Positions 7,533 through 15,312 of a stretch of 16,744 nucleotides of DNA are shown piece by piece; position 1 is the stretch's first letter; the number at the start of each line of letters is the position of its first letter. This DNA is from an uncultured Eubacterium sp. Its GTDB lineage: Bacteria > Bacillota > Clostridia > Lachnospirales > Lachnospiraceae. The notes beneath the pieces were generated by a model. That model was not told where the DNA came from and made no database searches. It was given only the letters and a program-made list of their open reading frames with translations. The DNA lies in assembly GCA_910589665.1 (NCBI GenBank), contig CAJUTR010000035.1, positions 1-16,744 on the forward strand, given 5' to 3'. Both the position numbers and the translations under genes were made by a program.

Positions 7533-7898
7533 TCACCTGTTTCCAATGCCCACGGCAAATGCTACAGCCAGATCTGACGTATTGGTAATACTGATCTGGA
7601 TCGACACGATCCCACGGCTCTCCGCAATATCTTTTGCCCCTCGGTACAAGTTCACATAAGGCGCCCCCAGATCGTCCCGGAGAATTTCGATATCACTCGG
7701 GAAACACCCTGAAAATCCTGTGCCAAAGACTTTTGCCACCGCCTCTTTTCCGGCAAAATCAGAAGCCGCCCTCACTTTTTTCTTGTCAAATTGTCCAATC
7801 TCCGCTTCGGTAAATATACGGCTCTGAAAATGACCCTTCTCACATGATCTCTGAACGCGGGAAATCTCCACCGCATCAACACCAACACCTAAAATCAT
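7533..7898 (-). CDS. acpS: Holo-[acyl-carrier-protein] synthase
   Basis: Transfers 4'-phosphopantetheine from CoA to acyl carrier protein. It has 121 residues. Asp8 in GVGVDAVEISR and Glu52 in FAGKEAVAKVFGTG are the Mg-binding residues. RIFTEAE is also typical. The late motif reads SITNTSDLAVA, with Asn106 where Bacillus has His (SITHT); I believe clostridial members often have this change, so it is not a defect. The start ATG follows the stop of the coiled-coil gene by 8 nt and has only a weak Shine-Dalgarno, so coupling is likely. Stop TGA. Confidence 0.95.
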   Translation of the reverse strand: MILGVGVDAVEISRVQRSCEKGHFQSRIFTEAEIGQFDKKKVRAASDFAGKEAVAKVFGTGFSGCFPSDIEILRDDLGAPYVNLYRGAKDIAESRGIVSIQISITNTSDLAVAFAVGIGNR

Positions 7899-7906
7899 AT
7901 CGCACC

Positions 7907-8491
7907 CTATTTCTTATCAAAGATATTCATCACTTCGCGTCCGAGAAGATCGTGCATCAGCGAATACGACGCGTCTACGCTCTCCTCCAGTTCGACCCGG
8001 TAAGCCACTTTTTCCTTTAACTCCTCGCGCTGGATATCAATTTCCGCCTTCAGGCTCTCCAACGACTGCGCGCGTGTCTTTAACTCCTCATAACAGTAAG
8101 CCACACCGTTCACAAGCAGATCCTCATTCGTTTTTTTGATCTCATACGGTAATTCCATCAGGCGGTCCGACTGCTTTTCAATCCGCTCTTTGGTCTCCAA
8201 AAGAAGCTTCTGCTGTTTATCTTTCTTTTTGTCATTTCCCGAAGCCGCCATACCGGAAACGATCGCATCCATCAGTTTCTTTTTCGCCTTTTTTAAATCT
8301 TTGATCTCATTTACCAGTTTCCCCTGCTCTTTCAGCAGCGCGTTCAGATTCTCTTCGATTGCCGCGATATGAGCGGGTTTCACTCCCCCAGGAAATAGTT
8401 TATGCCATCTCTGATCCAATACGAGTATCGGAACTTTTTTCCCTTTCAACAGCTCTGCTATTGACACCTGTTCATTATTTTTTGCACTCAT
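7907..8491 (-). CDS. Conserved coiled-coil protein of unknown function
   Basis: A 194-residue hydrophilic protein without signal peptide or membrane segment. Residues about 1-45 form a small non-helical head (AELLKGKKVPILVLDQRWHKLFP). From about 45 to 180 the sequence is Lys/Glu/Leu-rich with heptad character and looks like two or three long helices, broken by a Gly/Asn/Lys-rich hinge near residue 85 (GMAASGNDKKKDK). I do not recognise a named family. It starts inside the 3' end of rex (17-nt overlap) and ends 8 nt before acpS with TAG, so it is embedded in the operon. This position suggests a conserved clostridial cytoplasmic protein, perhaps a scaffold, but its role is unknown. Confidence 0.85.
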   Translation of the reverse strand: MSAKNNEQVSIAELLKGKKVPILVLDQRWHKLFPGGVKPAHIAAIEENLNALLKEQGKLVNEIKDLKKAKKKLMDAIVSGMAASGNDKKKDKQQKLLLETKERIEKQSDRLMELPYEIKKTNEDLLVNGVAYCYEELKTRAQSLESLKAEIDIQREELKEKVAYRVELEESVDASYSLMHDLLGREVMNIFDKK

Positions 8492-9140
8492 CCCTCATGT
8501 TCTCCTTTCGCAACCCCTGCTTTTCGGATAATTTATAAGACAGCCGCATCAGGCTCTCCGCCAGATGGACATTTTCTACGACCACATCCTCCGGCAGGTT
8601 CAGATCAGTAGAAGCGAAATTCCAAAATGCCTGCACCCCAAAATCGGCAAGCTGGGATGCCGTCCGTGATGCCTGCTCTTTCGGGAGCGTAAGCGCCGCA
8701 ATGTTTACGCCGTTCACCTGTACATGTTGTTCTACTTCCGACATCGGCAGAACCTCAACGCCGTTGATCACTTTGCCGATCACAGCAGGGTCAATGTCAA
8801 AAATACCAGAAATACGAAATCCCCGCTTCGTAAATCCGCCGTAATTTGCCAACGCCTGCCCTAAATTTCCGGCCCCTACGATAATGACATGATAATCATG
8901 TTCTAACCCAAGGATCTTTCCAATCTCATCATGGAGGATCCCTACCGTGTAGCCGTATCCCTGCTGCCCAAACCCTCCGAAATTATTAAAATCCTGACGG
9001 ATCTGGGAAGCCGTAACATTCATTTTCGCGCTCAGTTCCTGAGACGAAATGCGGTCAATCCCTTTTTCCAGTAACTCGCTTAAATATCTATAATATCGCG
9101 GCAGCCGTTTCACTACCGCAGATGAAATCTTCTTGTCCAC
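8475..9140 (-). CDS. rex: Redox-sensing transcriptional repressor Rex
   Basis: Rex senses the NADH/NAD+ ratio and represses fermentation and respiration genes when NAD+ is high. It has 221 residues from a GTG start. The N-terminal winged helix is KISSAVVKRLPRYYRYL ... SQIRQDFNNFGGFGQQGYGY, and the Rossmann NAD-binding domain has VIIVGAGNLGQALANY (about 85-100). A TTG at 9179 would lengthen the protein by 13 residues, but it lies upstream of the -10 box (9168-9173) and cannot be in the mRNA. GGAGG sits 10 nt before the GTG at 9140, which gives the usual MDKKIS start. It is the first gene of the operon rex > coiled-coil > acpS > nnr > alr > ndoA. Stop TAA. Confidence 0.97.
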   Translation of the reverse strand: MDKKISSAVVKRLPRYYRYLSELLEKGIDRISSQELSAKMNVTASQIRQDFNNFGGFGQQGYGYTVGILHDEIGKILGLEHDYHVIIVGAGNLGQALANYGGFTKRGFRISGIFDIDPAVIGKVINGVEVLPMSEVEQHVQVNGVNIAALTLPKEQASRTASQLADFGVQAFWNFASTDLNLPEDVVVENVHLAESLMRLSYKLSEKQGLRKENMRDECKK

Positions 9141-9167
9141 TACGACAAAACCTCCATAAACAAGATA

Positions 9168-9196
9168 ACTATACCACAAATGGCACTTTTTTTCAA
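9168..9196 (-). promoter_or_regulatory. Promoter of rex and its operon
   Basis: On the minus strand TTGAAA (9191-9196), a 17-nt spacer, TATAGT (9168-9173). The GGAGG and GTG of rex follow within 35 nt. It decides the rex start codon. Confidence 0.8.
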
Positions 9197-9210
9197 TCGG
9201 AACATGGGAT

Positions 9211-9232
9211 TTTGTTATGCGGATTTGTTATG
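9211..9232 (+). repeat. Direct repeat TTTGTTATG upstream of the rex promoter
   Basis: Two perfect 9-nt copies (9211-9219 and 9224-9232), 13 nt apart start to start, 15-40 nt upstream of the rex -35 box. TTGTTA is the Rex operator half-site core, but the canonical operator is an inverted repeat and these copies point the same way. Confidence 0.45.
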
Positions 9233-9247
9233 TAAAATATCAAGACG

Positions 9248-10120
9248 TCATAAATAGAAAAACGCTGCAGTCAGTGTGAGTAAGCTCATCGAGATTACTG
9301 TTAGAAATACATTTTTCAATCTAGCAGAGAAAAACAGCACAATACCCCCGAACACCCCCATGAACAAAAGCCGGAATACGTACTGACAAACAAGCCAGCA
9401 CCAGATCGGCAGTCCCGAACCAAACCAGCCAAACCACCCCTCCGGCTGCAGGCATCCAAACAACTCCCCCGCGCCATCTAATCCGTACAAACGGAAAAAC
9501 ACATAAAACTGAGGCACATACACGACTAAATACGAAAGAAAGCAGAGAACCGCGGAACATAATAACTTCCTTCTGGTCCTCGGCGTCTTTCCGCGTCTGG
9601 TCAATCTCAGAAACATCTCCTGCCCCCTCTCCTGATCCAGTGCAAAAATACTGCAAAGGGAAAACGTAAGGACCACCATTCCAAACAGGAGTAACATCCG
9701 GTTTCCCTTATCGCGCGGATCCATAAGCCGCAAATATCCCCCCTCGTATACAAACGCATCGTACTTGTTCTTTTTCAGGTATTCCTCCCGCTGAACCGCC
9801 CGAACAAATCCCTGGTACGGGCGAAGGGATTCTCCGATCTGTACAGCCGCCTCCACTTCTCCTTCATCCAGCCATTTTTCCTGCTCCTTCTTTAATTCCG
9901 AGAAACGATTTTGCTCTTCCCGAAGATAAGCACTCTTTTCCTCGGTTCGTTTCCCTGCAAGTTCCCTCATATAAGTATAATAGTAATACTCATCTTCATC
10001 CTCAAAGATCAGCCTGTCCTGATACGAAAAAAGCACCGACAACACGAAAAAGAACATAAACACGATACCTACATGCCCGCTTTTTCTCACCTTAAACATT
10101 TCATACCGAAACAGGTTCAT
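9248..10120 (-). CDS. ABC-2-type transporter permease, second subunit
   Basis: A 290-residue membrane protein. TM1 is at about 16-33 (VGIVFMFFFVLSVLF). An acidic extracytoplasmic region of about 100 residues follows (EDEDEYYYYTYM, then Lys/Glu-rich). Then come four or five membrane spans at the C-terminal half (LLLFGMVVLTFSLCSIFAL, SAVLCFLSYLVVYVPQFYVF, and two or three more to the end). The layout is the same as the preceding permease, so the pair probably forms a heterodimer with the ATPase. The start is the ATG whose ATGA overlaps the upstream stop by 4 nt; longer versions would lie inside the other gene. It is the last gene of the locus; stop TGA. No clear terminator follows before rex. 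The substrate is not determinable. Confidence 0.88.
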   Translation of the reverse strand: MNLFRYEMFKVRKSGHVGIVFMFFFVLSVLFSYQDRLIFEDEDEYYYYTYMRELAGKRTEEKSAYLREEQNRFSELKKEQEKWLDEGEVEAAVQIGESLRPYQGFVRAVQREEYLKKNKYDAFVYEGGYLRLMDPRDKGNRMLLLFGMVVLTFSLCSIFALDQERGQEMFLRLTRRGKTPRTRRKLLCSAVLCFLSYLVVYVPQFYVFFRLYGLDGAGELFGCLQPEGWFGWFGSGLPIWCWLVCQYVFRLLFMGVFGGIVLFFSARLKNVFLTVISMSLLTLTAAFFYL

Positions 10121-11295
10121 GTGACTGTCTGCCGCATGATCCCACCCCTGCTTCCTCCTGCAAAATGGAATCCGCCTTTTTCCCTCCGACCCGATCTGAC
10201 AATACCCGCTCCAGGACAACAAAAAAACACACACGCTGTGGCGGCATAAATGAAAATAACTGCCAGCAGATAAGAAACCGGACTGCCAAACAGATTTAGA
10301 TTTACATATTTCCCTAAAACTTCGCCCACATCCAAACAGAAAACAGGGTTGACATATTTCAGCCACCCAAGCGCTGAATTGATCGGAATCTGCATGTAAC
10401 ATAACACGCTCACGGCCACGCAGCCGAAGAACAGCAGCACACTAAAGATCGTCCGTTTTCCCCATATGCAAAGGAATCCGAACAGCACCGTCAAGGATGC
10501 CAGCAAATAAATAATCACTGCGATTCCTGAAAATAGAACTCCACCCACCGATAATACATTTCCGCAGGAACGGTATTTCGGCACAGACTGGATGCTCCGG
10601 CTCAGGTCACCAAGCCCGTACTGCGCATTCAGTATCAAAAAATTACTGCCGTACATAACGAGTGTTGCAGCCGCCACGCAAAGAATATGCACCGCTGTTT
10701 TCGCTAGAAACAGCCGTGTTTTTCCGTAACGTGTCACATAGAGCAGACTGCGAATCCCATTCTCATTCTCCTGTATGAACAAAAGATACCCTGCCAAAAA
10801 GAGAAAGATCAGTTCTAACGCTGCTGTTACCGGAGAAAAAAATTTCTCCACCCCAAGGAAGGGACCTTCCGTTATTTCCACCGGCTCCATCTGCGCGAAA
10901 TGCCCAGCCGTCTTTTCTACATTTTTCCTGGCGAAACTTCCATCTGAAAAAGAAGAAAAAAGCACCATTCTCTTTGCATTTGTGAGAATCCCCTCCCGGT
11001 ATTCCCTGTATGTCGCCGCGCTGTTCAACTCATACAAATAGCGTGTATAAAGCTCCTTTTTCGCCTCCATGCCATTTTCACTGCATTGTTCTTTTTCTTC
11101 CTGCGCCCGCTGGATCTCTTCCTGGCTGCTGTTCCCGCCGGAGAGATAAGCCTGCCACAATTCCCTATACTCCTTTCCTGAATATACTTCCTGATCCACA
11201 TACAGGAAAAAAATAAGGTTTAATATGACGCATACGAGTAAAATCCCCCACGTATATAGATTTTTCAGCAGTTTTACCCCCTCATTCCGTACCAT
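10117..11295 (-). CDS. ABC-2-type transporter permease, first subunit
   Basis: A 392-residue membrane protein with about six spans: TM1 at 13-32 (WGILLVCVILNLIFFLYV), an extracytoplasmic domain of about 120 residues (Glu/Gln/Lys-rich), then FSPVTAALELIFLFLAGYLL, a span after the RYGKTRLFLAKT coupling-type loop, GIAVIIYLLASLTVLFGFL, TIFSVLLFFGCVAVSVL and YLLAVIFIYAATACVFFCC. Such one-plus-five topology with a large first outer loop is common in ABC-2 exporters of bacteriocin/antibiotic-resistance type. The start ATG at 11295 is supported by GGGAGGAGG with 6 nt spacing; an upstream in-frame ATG has no such site. It overlaps the ATPase gene by 14 nt and the second permease by 4 nt. Confidence 0.88.
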   Translation of the reverse strand: MVRNEGVKLLKNLYTWGILLVCVILNLIFFLYVDQEVYSGKEYRELWQAYLSGGNSSQEEIQRAQEEKEQCSENGMEAKKELYTRYLYELNSAATYREYREGILTNAKRMVLFSSFSDGSFARKNVEKTAGHFAQMEPVEITEGPFLGVEKFFSPVTAALELIFLFLAGYLLFIQENENGIRSLLYVTRYGKTRLFLAKTAVHILCVAAATLVMYGSNFLILNAQYGLGDLSRSIQSVPKYRSCGNVLSVGGVLFSGIAVIIYLLASLTVLFGFLCIWGKRTIFSVLLFFGCVAVSVLCYMQIPINSALGWLKYVNPVFCLDVGEVLGKYVNLNLFGSPVSYLLAVIFIYAATACVFFCCPGAGIVRSGRREKGGFHFAGGSRGGIMRQTVT

Positions 11296-12160
11296 ATAAA
11301 TCCTCCTCCCGGAAATGATGCAGATACACATCATCCAGTGTAGGCCGCACCCGTTCCGCCGCTTCCTCCTGTTCCTCGCTCAAAAACCGCACCAAAATCC
11401 GCTGTCCCTCTTTCCGCATACCGCCGATGAGATGACTTTTCACAAAAGCATCCAGTTCTGACGCTTCCAGCTCTTTTTCATACACCATGCCCTCCATCCC
11501 ATCTTCCAGATCTTCTGCCGCTCCGCAGCCGATTATATTTCCGCTCTTCATCAGCAGGATTTCTTTTGAAATATACTCCACATCCGACACGACATGAGTC
11601 GCGATCAGCACGATTTTATTGATCGCCATTTCCGCGATCAGGTTTCGGATGCGGATCCTCTCTTTCGGGTCAAGTCCAGCTGTCGGTTCGTCCATGTAAA
11701 TCACTTCCGGCTCTCCTAAAAAAGCCTGTGCCGTCAACAGGCGCTGTTTCATACCGCCGGAGTAAGTACCGATCTTCTGCCTCCCTGCCTCTTTCAGATT
11801 GACACGCTGCAAAAGATCTAGGATCTGCCGGTCTGCCAGTTCTTTTTTTATCCCTTTTAATGTTGCCATATAATACAAAAATCTGCTGCCGGTAAAATAG
11901 GGAAACAGATTTTGGTTTTGCGGTACATACCCGATCTTTCCGACATATTCCTGACCTGCCCGATCAATCGGGGTGCCATTCCATAAAATGCTCCCCCCGG
12001 TCGGCTTTAAACTCGCTGTCAGCAGCTTCATCCATGTCGATTTTCCCGCCCCATTCGGGCCGAGCAGACCGTACACACCGTCTGAAAACCGATAGTTGAT
12101 CTCTTCAATGGCAGTAAATCCACCGTATGTTTTCCGCAGATTTCGGCATTCAAGTTCCAT
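11282..12160 (-). CDS. ABC transporter ATP-binding protein
   Basis: A 292-residue nucleotide-binding subunit of an ABC-2-type transporter. Walker A GPNGAGKST (34-42), Q-loop region GYVPQNQNLFPYF, signature YSGGMKQRL (133-141), Walker B VIYMDEPTAGLD (153-164) and the switch His189 in IATHVV are all intact. A C-terminal extension of about 80 residues follows, as in exporters of the CcmA/BcrA group. The start ATG at 12160 gives MELECRNLRKTYGG right before the ATPase core. It has GAGAGGGGTG upstream and overlaps the propeller lipoprotein gene by 11 nt. An earlier TTG/ATG would extend it into that gene without a domain. Together with the two permeases it forms a complete transporter. Confidence 0.95.
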   Translation of the reverse strand: MELECRNLRKTYGGFTAIEEINYRFSDGVYGLLGPNGAGKSTWMKLLTASLKPTGGSILWNGTPIDRAGQEYVGKIGYVPQNQNLFPYFTGSRFLYYMATLKGIKKELADRQILDLLQRVNLKEAGRQKIGTYSGGMKQRLLTAQAFLGEPEVIYMDEPTAGLDPKERIRIRNLIAEMAINKIVLIATHVVSDVEYISKEILLMKSGNIIGCGAAEDLEDGMEGMVYEKELEASELDAFVKSHLIGGMRKEGQRILVRFLSEEQEEAAERVRPTLDDVYLHHFREEDLYGTE

Positions 12161-13304
12161 CTGACTCACCCCTCTCCAGAATGACCTCTCTGTCATCTGT
12201 AAAAAACGAAACCCCGTATGCCGCCTGATGAGATCCATCCTGCAGGGAATACTCCACGTAATCCCCCATCATATTATAGAAACCGATAATTCCGGGAAGA
12301 AGAACGAGTTCCCCCTGATCCAGATACGAAAATTGTTCTGCCACTGTATCCCCCACGATCCACCGATTCTTAAATACAAAATACATCACTTTATTAGTAG
12401 ACGGCTCATATACCTTCGTCTTTTCTTTGTCTGCCAGTGAAATCTCAAACGCCTCCATTGTCTTCGTATCCGACACACAAAGTGCACGATCCGTCATACC
12501 GACAGGAGAGAGTCCGGCCAATTCCACTTCATCATAAATCTGTTCCGTCTTTTGTGTTTCCATGTCATAACAGTATATTTTATGATATTCCGATGCCGTA
12601 CTGTAATCTTTATCCTCTTTTCCGAGTACCCGCCATGAAAAATAGAAATAGAACTGCGTCCCCTTTTTATCAAGGAATCTCACACTTTGGAATTCCTGCT
12701 CATTGATTGGAGAAATCTCCTCCGTCCCACCGGATTCCAAATCTATTTTCAATATCAGGTCATGACTTTTGTTTGTTCCCACTCCACCTAGATTATCCTC
12801 TGACACAACAGGAATTTTCGCCTCGGCATAGGCAGTCTGGTTTTCCACATAAACGGAATTCCCCATACCCAGTTGATAATCTATCGTATACAACCGGGTA
12901 CGCGCGCTCCCGTCGAGATTTTCCCGGTAAACGACTCCCCGGGACAGATCTGCCGCACCGAACAGATAGATATATTTACCGGAGATCACCGGAACACAAG
13001 TGACAAACAGTTCGCGGTTCAGTGCCGCATCGCAGGCAGGGTCGGGGTTGGCAGTCTCATCATAGGGTTCATGTATACAATCTGCTTTGCTGCACAGCAC
13101 GATATTCTCCTGCTGCACCGGATCATACATATGCAGAAGCTTATCTTCACCTACATATACACTGATCTGACCCGTCATCGACTCTCCGCCCATCCCCAGG
13201 TAACTTTCTTTATGATCCAGTTTTTCCATCGGACTACTCCCATTTTCACATCCCGTTAATACAAACAAAACCGCCAGGATCACAAAACAAACTTTAATCC
13301 TCAT
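12150..13304 (-). CDS. Lipoprotein with predicted beta-propeller and C-x4-C-x-H...C motif
   Basis: A 384-residue lipoprotein. The signal peptide MRIKVCFVILAVLFVLTGC ends in a lipobox (LTGC, Cys19), so it is anchored outside the membrane. The rest alternates short beta-type blocks (KYIYLFGAAD, TQFYFYFSW, KIYCYDMETQKTEQIY, DRALCVSDTKT, NRWIVGDTVAEQFSYL), which fits a six-bladed propeller of the DUF5050/TolB-like kind seen in Lachnospiraceae. A Cys/His cluster C71-x4-C76-x-H78 ... C91 lies in the first blade and may bind metal or form disulfides. The ATG at 13304 has AAGGGAAG upstream and overlaps the solute-binding gene by 11 nt. It is probably an extracytoplasmic partner of the ABC transporter; this is inference from context. 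Confidence 0.75.
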   Translation of the reverse strand: MRIKVCFVILAVLFVLTGCENGSSPMEKLDHKESYLGMGGESMTGQISVYVGEDKLLHMYDPVQQENIVLCSKADCIHEPYDETANPDPACDAALNRELFVTCVPVISGKYIYLFGAADLSRGVVYRENLDGSARTRLYTIDYQLGMGNSVYVENQTAYAEAKIPVVSEDNLGGVGTNKSHDLILKIDLESGGTEEISPINEQEFQSVRFLDKKGTQFYFYFSWRVLGKEDKDYSTASEYHKIYCYDMETQKTEQIYDEVELAGLSPVGMTDRALCVSDTKTMEAFEISLADKEKTKVYEPSTNKVMYFVFKNRWIVGDTVAEQFSYLDQGELVLLPGIIGFYNMMGDYVEYSLQDGSHQAAYGVSFFTDDREVILERGESDGT

Positions 13305-14832
13305 GCTTCTTCCCTTTCTTCCATTTATCATACTGGCGTTGGATTTTTTCCAAAACCTCTCCATATTTTTTATCCCGCAGTTCTTTTTGAAAATCCCGTA
13401 TCATCTGCTCCGGTTCCCCGTCCTCTTTCAACAGCTTTTTGTAAAAACGTTCCACCTTCTGCAGCACATGGGGATCTGCGCCCGCCCTTTTTAAATCCGG
13501 CACAAAACCCTCCGCCGGGGAGAGACTATATCTCTCATTTGCCTTCTTGTAGTACGCTTCCTTCCCCTCTTCCGGATTTACCTCGCTAATATCGGGATAT
13601 GTGATTCTCGGATTTGCCGGACAGTACTCGTACGGAGAATATGTAAAAACTTTCCCCTCCTTTTTCTCATAATCCGTTCCTTCTCTTCCGAAACAGAGCA
13701 GATTTGCAAGCGTTTCATCTGTATTGACTAACGTCAGAAGCTGTCTGGCCTCCTCAGGATGCCGGCTCCATGATGTCACCCCGTGGACACTATTTTCCAT
13801 ATGGTTCAAATAAGCAGCCGCGACAAAATGGCTTTCTGCCGGGACTCTGCTCCCGTCCTCCTGATACAAATAGGAACCATCTGTCATTTCACTTCTCATA
13901 GTAACAAATGCTGCCGGATATTTTCCTTCCTGCACCTCCCCTAATCCATCACTATTATCACATTCGAGCTACCCCATCTGTTCCATTTTAGCCAAACAAG
14001 TCCAAAACCTGCAGACTTCCTCCCTTTCCCACACATTTACCACGTTCCCTTCCGATGTCATGTACACGCCATCACACAACCTGATATACCCGATTCTGCA
14101 AAAACTCTCATACCATTCATCACCGACTCCATACCTCCAATTAAGATAAAACTTATGCTCCGGATCTTTCCTGTACTCTTCCATCCACTCACACAGTTCA
14201 TCTAGCGTTATATCTGCTTTCCCTTTTAAAATACCCGCTCCTTCCTGCATCTGATCCCCTGTTAAAACCAAGTCAAAAAAGGCTCCCGGTTCGCGTGTAT
14301 TAGACACCCCGTAAATCTAGTTTTTATAAGTAACTCTTTCCCAATCAAATGTATTGTACTTTTCCTCCAGTGTTTTTCCCATATCCGTCCGCAGCCAGTC
14401 GTCTAAGGGAAGAAGGTTTCCCAGTCGGATCTGGCGATAATACGTACCCTCTGTATCAGGATTGTCCCCGTCGCCGTATCCGGTCCACATAAGATCTCCC
14501 CGTCCATTTTCTTTCGCTTTTGTTATTCCCTGCTGATAATTATCATATGTATCATCATTGATTCCCTCAAACACTATTTCAAAGTCGTATCCCAGTTCGT
14601 GAATCCTTTGATTCACGGCCCCCAGCCTACGTCCCGTCATTCTCTCTGCCCAGCCTTCCTGTGTCAGCCATACGAGCTGTAACGGATTCCCCCGTTCGGA
14701 ATCCGTTACAGCTGCCGGTGACACTACAGATTCCCCCTCCGTCTTCCTGCCAGAACACGCAGTTAATAAAAACATGGCTGACATGGACAGAGCAAGGACA
14801 CTGGAGATAACTGTATAAAAACGTTTACACAT
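13294..14832 (-). pseudogene. Extracellular solute-binding lipoprotein interrupted by two TAG codons
   Basis: One continuous frame of 513 codons containing TAG at 14317-14319 (codon 172) and at 13969-13971 (codon 288), with no frameshift and no other stop. Signal peptide and lipobox LTAC (Cys26) lie at the N-terminus. Then come LQLVWLTQEGWAER, YGDGDNPDTEGTYY and LPLDDWLRTDMGK. Near the C-terminus TSWSRHPEEARQLLTLVNTDE and YSLSPAEGFVPDL are typical of large extracellular solute-binding proteins (about 500 residues), often oligopeptide or sugar binders. Both TAG sites fit an original CAG: YKN-Q-IYGV and QMG-Q-LECD. The ATG at 14832 is preceded by AGGTG. As read, it encodes only the first 171 residues unless ambers are read through. 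It overlaps the propeller gene. Confidence 0.85.
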
Positions 14833-14862
14833 CTTGTTCACCTGCCTTTATTTCATCAAGAA

Positions 14863-15247
14863 TCAAACTTCTAGAGTCTGTTTCATCGTTACTTCTGGAT
14901 TATTTTGGTAAAGACCAATCCATTTGGTCGTAAGCTTATATGATTTATTATCACCTGACAGCGTATAACTCCATGAGGCACCAGTTGCCCCCCCGTTCGG
15001 TCAGTATTTACTGTTTTTATCTTTCCTGAAGCCGTTTTGTATTTGTACGTGGATTGAATACTAAGATATGATTTAGGACTGACAGATCCCCATGCCGAAC
15101 CTGCATTTTTAGACAAACTGCTATCACCCGACAAAGTCAAGCCGTATTGCGTTTTCGTCAGGGCAGATGCCTCTTTTCCTGGGGTAAACAGTGTCACTGT
15201 AAGTGCTGTAGCCAATGCTAACGCACCGATTTTTTTAAATATTTCAT
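14863..15247 (-). pseudogene. Small secreted protein gene, needs two -1 shifts (A7 and G7)
   Basis: ATG at 15247 with GGAGG 7 nt upstream. As read it stops after nine codons. Moving back one base at A7 (15230-15236) gives a good signal peptide (MKYLKKIGALALATALTVTL). The frame then holds to a G7 run (C7 on +, 14988-14994). A second -1 there gives GATGASWSYTLSGDNKSY and KLTTKWIGLYQNNPEVT and ends at TGA 14863. The product would have 128 residues and two LSGD blocks (YGLTLSGDSS and WSYTLSGDNK). Without the second shift, the tail to 14889 is Arg/Ile-rich and unlike the rest. I do not recognise the family. It lies 30 nt before the solute-binding lipoprotein gene, as first main gene of the locus. 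Confidence 0.7.
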
Positions 15248-15312
15248 GGCAATTCCTCCAATTCCTTGTTTTTTTATATTTGTATGTTACAATTTTTAAG
15301 CTTCTTAGTTAT

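Noticed and set aside
7533..7898. AcpS inactivation through Asn106 replacing His
   Set aside because: Both metal-binding acidic residues are present, and I believe Asn is frequent at this position in clostridial AcpS.
9141..9179. Rex start at the TTG at 9179
   Set aside because: That codon lies upstream of the -10 box, so it would not be transcribed; the GTG at 9140 has GGAGG and gives the standard Rex N-terminus.
14863..15247. Secreted protein as a lactococcin-972-type bacteriocin
   Set aside because: The export signal, small size and WSYTLSG block are suggestive, and an ABC transporter is adjacent, but the characteristic mature-peptide pattern was not recognisable.
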